Shown: positions 29,411-38,509 of the stretch, in pieces
Layout of the letters: every line of letters begins with the position of its first letter
How positions within the stretch are numbered: position 1 is the first letter of the stretch
Source of the DNA: Flavobacterium sp. CS20
GTDB taxonomy: Bacteria > Bacteroidota > Bacteroidia > Flavobacteriales > Flavobacteriaceae
Length of the DNA: 64,000 bases
Reading direction: 5' to 3'
Assembly (NCBI RefSeq): GCF_018080005.1
Contig: NZ_CP073015.1
Coordinates: 1,364,001 to 1,428,000 of the forward strand
Notes under the pieces: model-generated
What the model saw: only the letters and a program-made list of their open reading frames with translations
Databases searched by the model: none
Told to the model about the DNA's origin: nothing
Made by a program: the position numbers and the translations under genes

Positions 29411-30301
29411 TTATTTAGATTTATTTTTATTAAAATAGTAGTCTATGAAAATTTGAGTAAATAACTCTGCACCCTTTTCATTTAAATGAGTGTTATCCCT
29501 AAAAAAATTTTTGTCAGATATTGAATTTGAAAAGTTTTCGTAAGAACTATAATATTTTTTAATTATTTCAAAGTTAAAAAAATTTGCATTCATGGGAGAT
29601 GTGAAAAAATACAATTGAACGCCCTTACGTTCACATATTTCTTCAATTTCAGTAAGATGTCTATTGCGTGAATCTTGTAAAATAAATTCAGGAGTAATAT
29701 TTTTATTTATAAGACTACCATGTGTTGGCACAAAACCTTTTTTATATGTAAAATCGTTTTTTTTTGATAAATTTAAAAAAACACTTCGAAAACCTATTTT
29801 AGACTCATTTCTTGCATATCTATAAAATGGTATATATTTATATCTAAAAGATTTTGGTTCTACTTTTTTTAGTTCATTATAGACGTAATCTTCACCTATT
29901 ATAGGTAACCAAGGTACAGTTGCCAAATTACTATTAGACTCTTCATTATATGTGTAATCAATTTGTACAAAAATTTTTTTTGGTTTAAATTTCTTTAGAA
30001 AAGTTTCCACCATAAGTTTTACTTCTAATGGTTTTGATGCTGCATAGCCTAAATTAATACCATTAAGTCCTGTTGATAAATCTATCAATTTAGGGTCAAT
30101 GTGGTGTACGCATCTTGATGAGCCAAAAAGAGCATAGTCGAATCTGAGTTTATTGCTATTATCTAACTTGTAAATCCAACTCACTTTAGTTCTTGGGTTT
30201 ATAGGGTTTACATATAAAAGAGTATATACAATGTCCATTAAATACATTATTAAGACTACAGTTAAAATAAACAGAAAAATGTACCGTAAAAATTTTTTCA
30301 T
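29411..30301 (-). CDS. Membrane-anchored SGNH-like partner of the MBOAT protein
   Basis: The 296-residue protein has one N-terminal membrane helix (residues 6-29) and an extracytoplasmic domain. The GSSR near residue 60 resembles the SGNH block I serine motif, and DNTHLNEKG near the end resembles the block V Asp-x-x-His. The arrangement is like AlgJ/AlgX or DltD-type proteins that work with an MBOAT acyl exporter. Its start overlaps the MBOAT stop, so the two are probably translated together. It likely transfers an acyl group to the surface glycan; the family name is not certain. Confidence 0.65.
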   Translation of the reverse strand: MKKFLRYIFLFILTVVLIMYLMDIVYTLLYVNPINPRTKVSWIYKLDNSNKLRFDYALFGSSRCVHHIDPKLIDLSTGLNGINLGYAASKPLEVKLMVETFLKKFKPKKIFVQIDYTYNEESNSNLATVPWLPIIGEDYVYNELKKVEPKSFRYKYIPFYRYARNESKIGFRSVFLNLSKKNDFTYKKGFVPTHGSLINKNITPEFILQDSRNRHLTEIEEICERKGVQLYFFTSPMNANFFNFEIIKKYYSSYENFSNSISDKNFFRDNTHLNEKGAELFTQIFIDYYFNKNKSK

Positions 30302-31734
30302 TAGAATTGGAAATAGATGAATTCATTTAATGATGAAAAGCTTCCAAATAAAATAATAAATAAAATTAACAAAATTGTTTTTAAATTTAAATTTTTACCT
30401 TTTTCTAAAGGATGGATTTTAAATCTACTTAGCCACTCAATTATTACAAAAAATATTATTAATGGTATTAATTCAAAAGAGTATCTTTCTAATTCAATTT
30501 TTTCAATTTTAAAAGTAAATGATGCTATTCTAATTAAAAAAGCAAAAGCATGATCAATATTTTCAGCCCTAAAAAATACCCAAGCTAAAACTGTTAAGCT
30601 AAATGTAATTAGCATTCCTTTGAATTCTTTTATATTAGGAAAAAAACTATATTTTGAAATATCACCTAAATAATTTCTATTTTTATTTAATAACAATAAA
30701 GGTAAGAAATATATAGCATTCAATGCACCCCAAAAAATAAAAGTCCAGTTTGCACCATGCCAAAACCCACTTACAACAAAAATTATAAAAGTATTTCTAA
30801 CCTTCATTGAAGAACTGCCTCGGCTACCACCTAATGGAATATAAAGATAATCCCTAAACCAAGTCGAAAGAGAAATATGCCACCTTCTCCAAAATTCTGC
30901 TATATCTCTTGAAAAATATGGAAACGCAAAGTTTTGTTTCAATTTAAAACCAAAAAGTTTTGAAGAACCTATTGCAATATCTGAATATCCAGAAAAATCA
31001 CAATATATTTGAAAAGTAAAATATACTGCACCTAAAATTAATGTTATGCTAGAATAATCCTCATAATTATTAAATATTTCGTTAGCATATTGAGCACAAT
31101 TATCTGCAATAACTATTTTTTTGAATAATCCCCAAAGAATTTGCCGCATACCATCTACTGCATAATTATAGTCAAAAGTTCTTTTTTTGTAAAATTGCGG
31201 TAATAAATTAGTTGCTCTTTCTATGGGTCCAGCAACTAATTGAGGAAAGAAACTTACAAACGCTGAAAATGCAATAAAATCTTTAGTTGGTTTTAATTTA
31301 CGTTTATAGACATCAATTGAATAGCTTAAAGTTTGAAATGTATAAAAGCTAATACCAACTGGTAGGATAATATCAAGCGTATTGAAGCCCATTACAACCT
31401 GAAGACCTGGAATAATGTCGTACAAAGAATCTAAAAAGAAATTATAGTATTTAAATACTCCTAAGAATCCAAGGTTTACAATGATACTTGACCATAATAG
31501 TAATTTTCTTTTAAGTTGATTTTCTTCTTTTTTTAGTTTTATGCCAATGGTATAGTCAATTATAGTACTAAAAATAATTAAAGACAAAAATCTCCAGTCC
31601 CACCAACCATAGAAAACATAGCTTGCTATGACAATAAGCAAATTTTGAATGTTTAGTTTTTTATCTGCTATAAACCAGTATAATATAAAAACTGTAGGCA
31701 GGAAAATCGCAAATTCAATTGAGTTAAACAACAT
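30301..31734 (-). CDS. MBOAT-family O-acyltransferase (AlgI-like)
   Basis: The 477-residue polytopic membrane protein has the MBOAT pattern. Key segments are FLPTVFILYWF, the YYNFFLDS region, PVGISFYTFQTLSYSIDVY, FFPQLVAGPIERA, QIYCDFSGYSDIAIG and the core EFWRRWHISLSTWFRDYLYIP. The catalytic His lies in VVSGFWHGANWTFIFWGALN. It probably moves acyl groups across the inner membrane for glycan O-acylation together with the gene that overlaps its end. Confidence 0.93.
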   Translation of the reverse strand: MLFNSIEFAIFLPTVFILYWFIADKKLNIQNLLIVIASYVFYGWWDWRFLSLIIFSTIIDYTIGIKLKKEENQLKRKLLLWSSIIVNLGFLGVFKYYNFFLDSLYDIIPGLQVVMGFNTLDIILPVGISFYTFQTLSYSIDVYKRKLKPTKDFIAFSAFVSFFPQLVAGPIERATNLLPQFYKKRTFDYNYAVDGMRQILWGLFKKIVIADNCAQYANEIFNNYEDYSSITLILGAVYFTFQIYCDFSGYSDIAIGSSKLFGFKLKQNFAFPYFSRDIAEFWRRWHISLSTWFRDYLYIPLGGSRGSSSMKVRNTFIIFVVSGFWHGANWTFIFWGALNAIYFLPLLLLNKNRNYLGDISKYSFFPNIKEFKGMLITFSLTVLAWVFFRAENIDHAFAFLIRIASFTFKIEKIELERYSFELIPLIIFFVIIEWLSRFKIHPLEKGKNLNLKTILLILFIILFGSFSSLNEFIYFQF

Positions 31735-31935
31735 TCTTTATAACGTTAAATTTAAATTAGAATTAAATTGAAAAATGTTTCAGTATTTATAATTAATGGT
31801 ATTTTCTTTAATCATCACTTAAGTATTTAGGTCTTATTCGTAGCTTTATAAATTAGTTAAACTAAAAATAATGTAATTCTATAAAAATCATCGATTTTGA
31901 CTTTATTGTCTATTATTTTAGCGGGGTTTGTGCCT

Positions 31936-33138
31936 TTACGCATTTGATATGTCTTTAACACTTTTTACAAACTCTTTGTCTGAAAAATATTCTTTTAGTG
32001 GGTAATTGATTTCTTTTTTATCTATTAAATTATTAAGCAATTTATTGAGTTTAATATAGATTTCGTGTTCATCATAATCAGAAAAATTATCATGTGAATT
32101 TTTTAGTAATCTTTTGAGCTCACTATCTTTAGATGTTAAACATAGTAATTCAGAATTAATATCAGATAACATCGGAACTTTTCCGCTTAAAATATTGCTG
32201 TATTCACCATCGGTTTCTAAAACTATAGACAGTGAAGAATACTTTTTTTGCTCATAAAAAGATTCAAAAGCTGATATTTTTTTTAAAAATAAGATATGAT
32301 TATTATTTTTATAAAGTGCTTTAAGCTTATTGACTTCAAGACCTTTAGACCTAATGACGAACTTAAATTTATTAAATTCATAATTTTTATCTACTAAACT
32401 TACAAAAGCTGTAAGTAGAAGGTCTAAACTCCTGTTATGTTGAATGGCACCATGGTAGGTTATATATAAAAAATTATCATCTAATTTGGTCTCGAATTTT
32501 GTCTTATAGTTTTTAAAAATATTTTCATCAAATTGATGAGGAAGTGTTTTAAATCTTCTCCCAAACAAGAAACCTAAATCACTTGATAATTTTTTAGAGG
32601 GAGAAAAAACAGCTTTAGCATCTGAAACAATTTCTCTCATCTCTTTTATTTTATAAAAATCAGTTGTGTTTAGTTTAGATTTTGAACCTGAATATAATGA
32701 TGCAGGATAGGGATCATGAAAATATAAAAGCATTTTATTGAGATATTTATATCCCCTTAAAGCTCTAATTAAATAAAAATCTAATCCACCAGATCTTACA
32801 AACACATCGTGATATTGATCAAGGTTAAGGGTTTTTAGTTTCTTTTTATATCTGCTAATTTTAATCCAATCTTTTATGTTTATATTAAATAAATGATAAG
32901 CCAATCCACAAATTTTGTTTTCTACCCATGTATATTTTTTCTTTTTTACTTGAACTATTTTAGGATTAAAGCAAAGTTTCTTTGATAATTCTTTAAGATG
33001 TGGTCTATCGCTTAACCAAACAACTTCAACATCATGATTTGGAAAAAGCTTCTTGTATTTTACAACAAATGAATTAGATACAATACCTTCGCTTGTACCT
33101 TCTAAATCAAGAACTTCACATAAGATTAAAACTTTCAT
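31936..33138 (-). CDS. Probable glycosyltransferase (GT-B fold)
   Basis: The 400-residue protein begins MKVLILCEVLDLEGTSEGIVSNSFV. The middle reads LLYFHDPYPASLYSGSKSK and AVFSPSKKLSSDLGFLFG, and a later YITYHGAIQHNRSLDLLLTAF resembles the GT4 donor-domain entry. The C-terminal half is weakly conserved (SSLSIVLETDGEYSNILSGKVPML). It is therefore a divergent GT-B enzyme; the sugar and linkage are unknown. It lies 12 nt after the next upstream glycosyltransferase gene. Confidence 0.7.
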   Translation of the reverse strand: MKVLILCEVLDLEGTSEGIVSNSFVVKYKKLFPNHDVEVVWLSDRPHLKELSKKLCFNPKIVQVKKKKYTWVENKICGLAYHLFNINIKDWIKISRYKKKLKTLNLDQYHDVFVRSGGLDFYLIRALRGYKYLNKMLLYFHDPYPASLYSGSKSKLNTTDFYKIKEMREIVSDAKAVFSPSKKLSSDLGFLFGRRFKTLPHQFDENIFKNYKTKFETKLDDNFLYITYHGAIQHNRSLDLLLTAFVSLVDKNYEFNKFKFVIRSKGLEVNKLKALYKNNNHILFLKKISAFESFYEQKKYSSLSIVLETDGEYSNILSGKVPMLSDINSELLCLTSKDSELKRLLKNSHDNFSDYDEHEIYIKLNKLLNNLIDKKEINYPLKEYFSDKEFVKSVKDISNA

Positions 33139-33150
33139 ATGCTATAAATT

Positions 33151-34299
33151 TTATAGAAGGACTGATACAAACAAGTCTTTTGAAACTTTAGAATGATATT
33201 CATTTAGATACCGATTTCTTCCATTTTTACCATGACTGTCAACTAATTTTGGTTTATTGATATATTTTAACATGAGTTGAGACAACTCTTTGTCATCATC
33301 ATTATCGTTTAGTACAAAGCCATTGTGGTCATTTATAACCCGATTAGGCACATCGCCCACATTTGTGGAAATCACAGGCATCCCAGTAGCCATAGCCTCT
33401 AAAACAGTGATTGGTCCACCTTCACTAATTGAGGTGCAAACAAAAACATCAATGTTTTGATAAGCTTTAAATCTGTTGTTATAGTGAATACTTCCTTTAA
33501 ATATAATTTTGTCATCAAGTTTATGCTTAGAAGTATAAGATTTTAGACTTTTTGCTTCATTTCCATTGCCGTAAATTATCACTTTAAAATTATCATTATC
33601 AAGGAGTTTTGTGGCTTGTAGTAATAATTGAATATTTTTTTCTTTATCAAGCCTTGATATTACCCCAAATTTAACTTGTTGTTCTGAATTTATATTTAGG
33701 TTTAAAAATTCATTTTCATTGGTATAAATCCATTGTTTTATTGTTCTAAAATTTGGGTTGTTATTTTGCCTACTTATTTCTTTTAACTTATTATCACTTG
33801 AAATGAGAACAACATCTTTTTTTGTCAAGGACTGGTAGAATGAGCTATATTTTTGATGAGGTTCAGATATTTGATGAAAAACAAATTGTCGCTTATATTC
33901 ATTACAAAATTGTTGAATATGCCTTACAATTTTCTGCGGATGTAACGAACAAAAAATAATATCATCAACTTTTGTTTCACGAAATAGATATGGATCAAGT
34001 AGTTGAGGGTAACGACTTAGATATGTTCTAATAGTTTTTTTAAAATTAAACTTAGATTTTATTAATACCTTAAAAAACCAAACGGATAAACATTTAAAAA
34101 CTATAGAATTTTTTAATTTGACAAATTCTGTGTTATTGTTTATTAAAGCTTTAGATTCTTTGTTGATTTCTATGGATAACACTTTAACTTTTAAATCACT
34201 TTTCTCAACTAAAGCATTGATAAAACCAATGTTTTCAAGTTCTAATCCGCCATAATCTGTTAGTTTAGGTACAATAATTAAAATTGATCTATTACTCAT
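33151..34299 (-). CDS. GT4-family glycosyltransferase
   Basis: The 382-residue GT-B enzyme has the C-terminal GT4 signature: FGVISRLDKEKNIQLLLQATKLL, VIIYGNGNEAKSL, IIFKGSIHYNNRF and DVFVCTSISEGGPITVLEAMATGMPVISTNVGDVP with the ExxxxxE pattern. It overlaps the upstream GT2 gene by 4 nt (ATGA). It acts on the cytoplasmic side in surface glycan assembly. Confidence 0.9.
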   Translation of the reverse strand: MSNRSILIIVPKLTDYGGLELENIGFINALVEKSDLKVKVLSIEINKESKALINNNTEFVKLKNSIVFKCLSVWFFKVLIKSKFNFKKTIRTYLSRYPQLLDPYLFRETKVDDIIFCSLHPQKIVRHIQQFCNEYKRQFVFHQISEPHQKYSSFYQSLTKKDVVLISSDNKLKEISRQNNNPNFRTIKQWIYTNENEFLNLNINSEQQVKFGVISRLDKEKNIQLLLQATKLLDNDNFKVIIYGNGNEAKSLKSYTSKHKLDDKIIFKGSIHYNNRFKAYQNIDVFVCTSISEGGPITVLEAMATGMPVISTNVGDVPNRVINDHNGFVLNDNDDDKELSQLMLKYINKPKLVDSHGKNGRNRYLNEYHSKVSKDLFVSVLL

Positions 34300-35222
34300 T
34301 TGGTTTTTAGAATTTTTCCAGCTTTTTTTTTGATTTTTCGAAATAATTTTTTGGAAAGAGAATAATATTTTATTTGCTCTTTAAAAAAGGCTTTATTCTC
34401 TCTTATCAACTCGGGGTAGCTTCGTGTTAATTTCATATGCAAAAAAGACTTTGCATTTTTAATGTAATTGTCGAAATTTTCATCTAACAAGTTTAAATAA
34501 CTTTCTATTATTTGCCAACTGTATATTGCATGTTTTGCTTTTACTTTGTCACTGAAATTACTCGTGTTTTGGTTAGATTCGAATCTATAAAGACCGTAAG
34601 AATTTTTCGAAAAAAAAATATGTTTTGAGTTGATTATTACTCTACAAAAAAACTCTCCGTCTTGGTTAATTTTCAAATGTTCATTCCATAGTCCACACTG
34701 TAATATGATGTCCTTAGTCATCAAATAACAAAACGATAAGAAGTAATTACCTTTAATTCCAAAATCCTTAAGAAGTAAATGTGCAGGTTTATAATTTTTA
34801 AAAATATATAGCTCTTTTAATTTAAAATCATTTTTATGCTCAAACCTTCCCCATTTACAGGTACTGACAGCATAAGATTTTCCTTTTATCAATTTTAATT
34901 GCTCTTCAATTTTATTTTCTGAAAATAAGTCATCACTGTCCAACCAATTCACATATTCCCCTTGACTCATTTTAAACCCATAATTTCTTGCCCCATTACC
35001 ACCAGGGAGATGTTCGTCAGGGCGATGGAAATATTTAAAACGCTGGTCTTTTTTAACGTAAGCCCCAACCACTTCGTCGGTGTTGTCCGTAGAGCCGTCG
35101 TCCACAATGATACATTCCCAATTTTGGTAAGTCTGTGCCAAGACCGAGTCTAAAGTTTCACCGATTAAATGTGCCCGGTTATAGGTCGGGATGATGACAG
35201 ACACTAAGGGATTTTGAGTCAT
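34296..35222 (-). CDS. GT2-family glycosyltransferase
   Basis: The 308-residue GT-A enzyme starts PLVSVIIPTYNRAHLIGETLDSVLAQTYQNWECIIVDDGS. NGARNYGF and the metal-binding DxD-type WLDSDD follow. It is soluble or membrane-associated with a very basic C-terminus (FRKIKKKAGKILKTK). It is the first gene of the minus-strand polysaccharide run; 130 bp further on repeat array A3 begins. Confidence 0.92.
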   Translation of the reverse strand: MTQNPLVSVIIPTYNRAHLIGETLDSVLAQTYQNWECIIVDDGSTDNTDEVVGAYVKKDQRFKYFHRPDEHLPGGNGARNYGFKMSQGEYVNWLDSDDLFSENKIEEQLKLIKGKSYAVSTCKWGRFEHKNDFKLKELYIFKNYKPAHLLLKDFGIKGNYFLSFCYLMTKDIILQCGLWNEHLKINQDGEFFCRVIINSKHIFFSKNSYGLYRFESNQNTSNFSDKVKAKHAIYSWQIIESYLNLLDENFDNYIKNAKSFLHMKLTRSYPELIRENKAFFKEQIKYYSLSKKLFRKIKKKAGKILKTK

Positions 35223-35353
35223 TGGCTTTTAGTTAATGCCTCAAAATTACAATTATTTTTTATAAAGCAAAGCCTGTAATGTTTTTTAAACTTAAAGATT
35301 TTACATCTCAAAACACCCCAACATTTATAGTCCAAACACTCGATGTGAACCCC

Positions 35354-36466
35354 TGTCATTCTGATACCGAAGCCTCGGTAGAGGAATCTTTCAGTGAACC
35401 GAACCCCTTGTCATTCCGAGGGAAACGCAGTGACGAGGAATCTTTCAGTGAAACGAACCTCCCCTGTCATTCTGAACGGAGCCTGCGGAGTGAAGAATCT
35501 TTTAGTGAAACGAAAACCAATACGTGAGAGAGATTCCTCCTGCCGTCGGAATGACAACCGATCGTCGGAATGACATTCCCTTGTCATTCTGATACCGAAG
35601 TCTCGGTAGAGGAATCTTTCAGTGAACCGAACCCCAATACGTGAGAGAGAGATTCCTCCTGCCGTCGGAATGACAAACCCCCTTGTCATTCTGATACCGA
35701 AGCCTCGGTAGAGGAATCTTTTGGTGAAATGAAAACCAATACGTGAAAGAGATTCCTCCTATCGTCGGAATGACAACCTGCCGTCGGAATGACATCCTGC
35801 CGTCGGAATGACATTCCCTTGTCATTCTGATACCGAAGCCTCGGTAGAGGAATCTTTTGGTGAAATGAAAACCAATACGTGAAAGAGAGATTCCTCCTAT
35901 CGTCGGAATGACAAACCCCTGTCATTCTGATACCGAAGTCTCGGTAGAGGAATCTTTTGGTGAAATGAAAACCAATACGTGAAAGAGAGATTCCTCCTGC
36001 CGTCGGAATGACATTCCCTTGTCATTCTGATACCGAAGTCTCGGTAGAGGAATCTTTCAGTGAAATGAAAACCAATACGTGAAAGAGAGATTCCTCCTAT
36101 CGTCGGAATGACATTGCCTTGTCATTCTGATACCGAAGCCTCGGTAGAGGAATCTTTCAGTGAAACGAAAACCAATACGTGAAAGAGAGATTCCTCCTAT
36201 CGTCGGAATGACATTCCCTTGTCATTCTGATACCGAAGCCTCGGTAGAGGAATCTTTCAGTGAAATGAAAACCAATACGTGAAAGAGAGATTCCTCCTAT
36301 CGTCGGAATGACAACCTGCCGTCGGAATGACATTCCCCTGTCATTCTGATACCGAAGTCTCGGTAGAGGAATCTTTCAGTGAACCGAACCCCAATACGTG
36401 AGAGAGAGATTCCTCCTGCCGTCGGAATGACAACCTATCGTCGGAATGACAAACCCCTTGTCATTC
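35354..36466. repeat. Repeat array A3, right flank of the polysaccharide locus
   Basis: About twelve family A hairpin units stand in the same orientation as array A2, most near 100 bp long, with the variants GTCATTCCGAGGGAAACGCAG and GAACGGAGCCTGCGGAGTG. Only the 130 bp between the GT2 start and the array, and 85 bp up to mnmE, are not repeat. Several stop-free ORFs across it are artefacts. Confidence 0.92.
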
Positions 36467-36499
36467 TACCATGGGAATATTTCAAAAAATATTTAAACC

Positions 36500-36534
36500 T
36501 TTGAGCATTTGCGTAAAAGGAGTTGTTATTTTTG
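36500..36534 (+). promoter_or_regulatory. Probable mnmE promoter
   Basis: TTTG (36500-36503) and TATTTTTG (36527-36534) fit the Bacteroidetes -33 TTTG and -7 TAnnTTTG pattern with a 23-bp spacer. The start codon is 18 nt downstream. Confidence 0.5.
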
Positions 36535-36552
36535 TCGTAAGAAATTAGGCAA

Positions 36553-37950
36553 ATGATTTTAGACGAAACCATTGTAGCTTTAGCTACAGCTTCTGGCACA
36601 GGTGCTATTGCTGTGGTGCGTGTTTCTGGACCACAATCCATAGAAATTGTGGATGCTATTTTCAAATCTAAAAGCGGTAAAACTTTAAAACAACAAGCTT
36701 CGCACACTTTACAACTCGGCAATATCATTGATCATCAAAAAATTGTTGATGAAGTTTTGGTCAGTGTCTTTAAAGGTCAACGCTCTTATACTGGCGAGCC
36801 AAGCGTTGAGATTTCTTGTCATGGCAGTCCGTTTATTCAACAGCAAATTATACAACTCTTAATCCGCAACGGTTGCCGAACAGCCAAGCCTGGTGAGTTT
36901 ACGATGCGGGCGTTTCTCAATGGCAAAATGGATTTAAGCCAAGCCGAAGCGGTAGCCGATTTAATTGCAAGCGACAACGCGACTTCACACCAAATTGCGA
37001 TGCAACAAATGCGTGGTGGTTTTGCTCATCAGTTGAAAGATTTACGAAAAAAATTGTTAGATTTTGCATCCCTAATCGAACTTGAACTTGACTTTTCAGA
37101 AGAAGATGTAGAGTTTGCTAATAGAGAGCAGTTTCAAAATTTAGTAACTGAAATACAATCAACTTTAAAAGATCTTATCGACTCTTATGCCATCGGTAAT
37201 GTGATTAAAAAAGGCATTCCCGTGGCTATTGTTGGCGAGCCTAATGTGGGCAAATCAACTTTGCTGAATGCTTTGCTCAACGAAGAGCGTGCCATAGTTT
37301 CTGATATTGCTGGAACCACACGTGATAGCATTGAAGATGAGCTGGCTATAAAAGGCATTGGGTTTCGTTTTATAGATACCGCAGGCATTCGTGAGACTAA
37401 AGATGAAATAGAAGGTCTCGGCATCAAAAAAACTTTTGAAAAAATAGACCAATCTCAAATTGTGATTAAACTCTTTGATGCGTCTTTGGTTGAAAGTGAT
37501 CAATCTCATTTAAAACATATTGTTAAAGAAATCGACAAAATCAAAACCCGATTCCCCAACAAACCTTTATTGATTTTGGCAAACAAAATGGATAAAGTTA
37601 GCGAAGAAACCCGAGAGTTTATCAAACAACAGCTTCCTGAAGTTGAGTTTATTTCTGCCCAAACCAAAACTGGAATAGATCAACTCAAAGATGAACTTAT
37701 CAGCTATGTAGATACAGGTAGATTGCACAATCAAGACACTATCATCACCAATTCTCGGCATTACAACAGTTTGCAAAGTGCTCTTGAAGAAATGAACCGC
37801 GTTCAAGATGGCTTAAACACAGGTTTAACAGGAGATTTACTCGCCATAGATATTCGTCAAGCCCTGTATCACTTCGGAGAAATCACAGGTGAAGTAACGA
37901 ATGATGAGTTACTGGGCAATATTTTTGGGAATTTTTGTATTGGGAAGTAA
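36553..37950 (+). CDS. mnmE: tRNA uridine-5-carboxymethylaminomethyl GTPase MnmE
   Basis: The 465-residue GTPase, with MnmG, modifies wobble U34 of several tRNAs. The N-terminal formyl-THF-binding domain begins MILDETIVALATASGTGAIAVVRVSG. The G domain has GEPNVGKSTLLN (G1), DIAGTTRD (G2), DTAGIR (G3) and NKMD (G4). The C-terminus ends in the FCIGK motif with the functional Cys. The gene is complete. Its 3' end abuts an integrase-bearing island, the same position used by SGI1 in Enterobacteriaceae. Confidence 0.97.
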   Translation: MILDETIVALATASGTGAIAVVRVSGPQSIEIVDAIFKSKSGKTLKQQASHTLQLGNIIDHQKIVDEVLVSVFKGQRSYTGEPSVEISCHGSPFIQQQIIQLLIRNGCRTAKPGEFTMRAFLNGKMDLSQAEAVADLIASDNATSHQIAMQQMRGGFAHQLKDLRKKLLDFASLIELELDFSEEDVEFANREQFQNLVTEIQSTLKDLIDSYAIGNVIKKGIPVAIVGEPNVGKSTLLNALLNEERAIVSDIAGTTRDSIEDELAIKGIGFRFIDTAGIRETKDEIEGLGIKKTFEKIDQSQIVIKLFDASLVESDQSHLKHIVKEIDKIKTRFPNKPLLILANKMDKVSEETREFIKQQLPEVEFISAQTKTGIDQLKDELISYVDTGRLHNQDTIITNSRHYNSLQSALEEMNRVQDGLNTGLTGDLLAIDIRQALYHFGEITGEVTNDELLGNIFGNFCIGK

Positions 37951-38137
37951 TTAAGCTTCTTTTTATTGGTTTTTACTTGTTTTTCAGAGGTTTACATATT
38001 TTTTTTTGTTGCCTAATTGCCCTTTTTTAACTATATTTGTTTCATATATGTTGCCCAGTATACGGATTTGTTGCCCAAATCTGTTGGCAAAAATAGTAGC
38101 GAAATGATGCACCATAACGCTACATAAAGCACCATTT
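37930..38137. other. Probable left attachment region of the island
   Basis: Directly after the mnmE stop the sequence becomes non-coding, with several GTTGCC repeats (GTTGCCTAATTGCC, GTTGCCCAGTAT, GTTGCCCAAATCTGTTGGC) that could be integrase or excisionase arm sites. The likely crossover lies in the conserved mnmE 3' end (GGGAATTTTTGTATTGGGAA). I found no second copy by eye to 64000, so the right end is probably outside the window. Confidence 0.45.
38005..38039 (+). promoter_or_regulatory. Probable promoter of the integration module
   Basis: TTTG (38005-38008) and TATATTTG (38032-38039) fit the Bacteroidetes promoter pattern with a 23-bp spacer, about 100 nt upstream of the excisionase-like gene. 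It overlaps the GTTGCC repeats, so integrase or excisionase binding could control it. Confidence 0.45.
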
Positions 38138-38503
38138 ATGAGCAGTAATTTATACATCCCGAAAACTTGTAAGCATTGCGGTAATGCGTTTACAGCACGT
38201 ACAACAGTAACTCAATACTGTGGTAATTCTTGCGCTAAAAAAGCCTATAAGGCCAGAAAGCGTAAAGAAAAAATTCAATCAACTCTTAATGCTGATATGA
38301 AGCAAAAGAATGAAGTGGTTGAGGTTCAAAATCCAAATGCTGTCAACAATAAAGATTTTTTAAGTGTTACAGAAGCTTCTCAATTAATTGGTGTTAGTAG
38401 ATGGACCATTCAAAGAATGATTCAACAAGGACGCTTAAAAGCTGTTCCTTTCGGAAGAAAACGTATTGTAGCCAGATGGCAAATAGAAAACCTTTTTAAT
38501 TAG
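38138..38503 (+). CDS. Excisionase-like protein with N-terminal zinc ribbon
   Basis: The 121-residue protein has a putative zinc ribbon near the start (PKTCKHCGNAF...QYCGNSCAKKAY), a polar linker and a C-terminal MerR/Xis-type winged helix-turn-helix (LSVTEASQLIGVSRWTIQRMIQQGRLKAVPFGRKRIVARW). It precedes the integrase by 6 nt. This Zn-ribbon plus HTH arrangement is frequent next to tyrosine integrases in Flavobacteria. It probably directs excision or regulates the module. Confidence 0.8.
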   Translation: MSSNLYIPKTCKHCGNAFTARTTVTQYCGNSCAKKAYKARKRKEKIQSTLNADMKQKNEVVEVQNPNAVNNKDFLSVTEASQLIGVSRWTIQRMIQQGRLKAVPFGRKRIVARWQIENLFN

Positions 38504-38509
38504 CATCCT

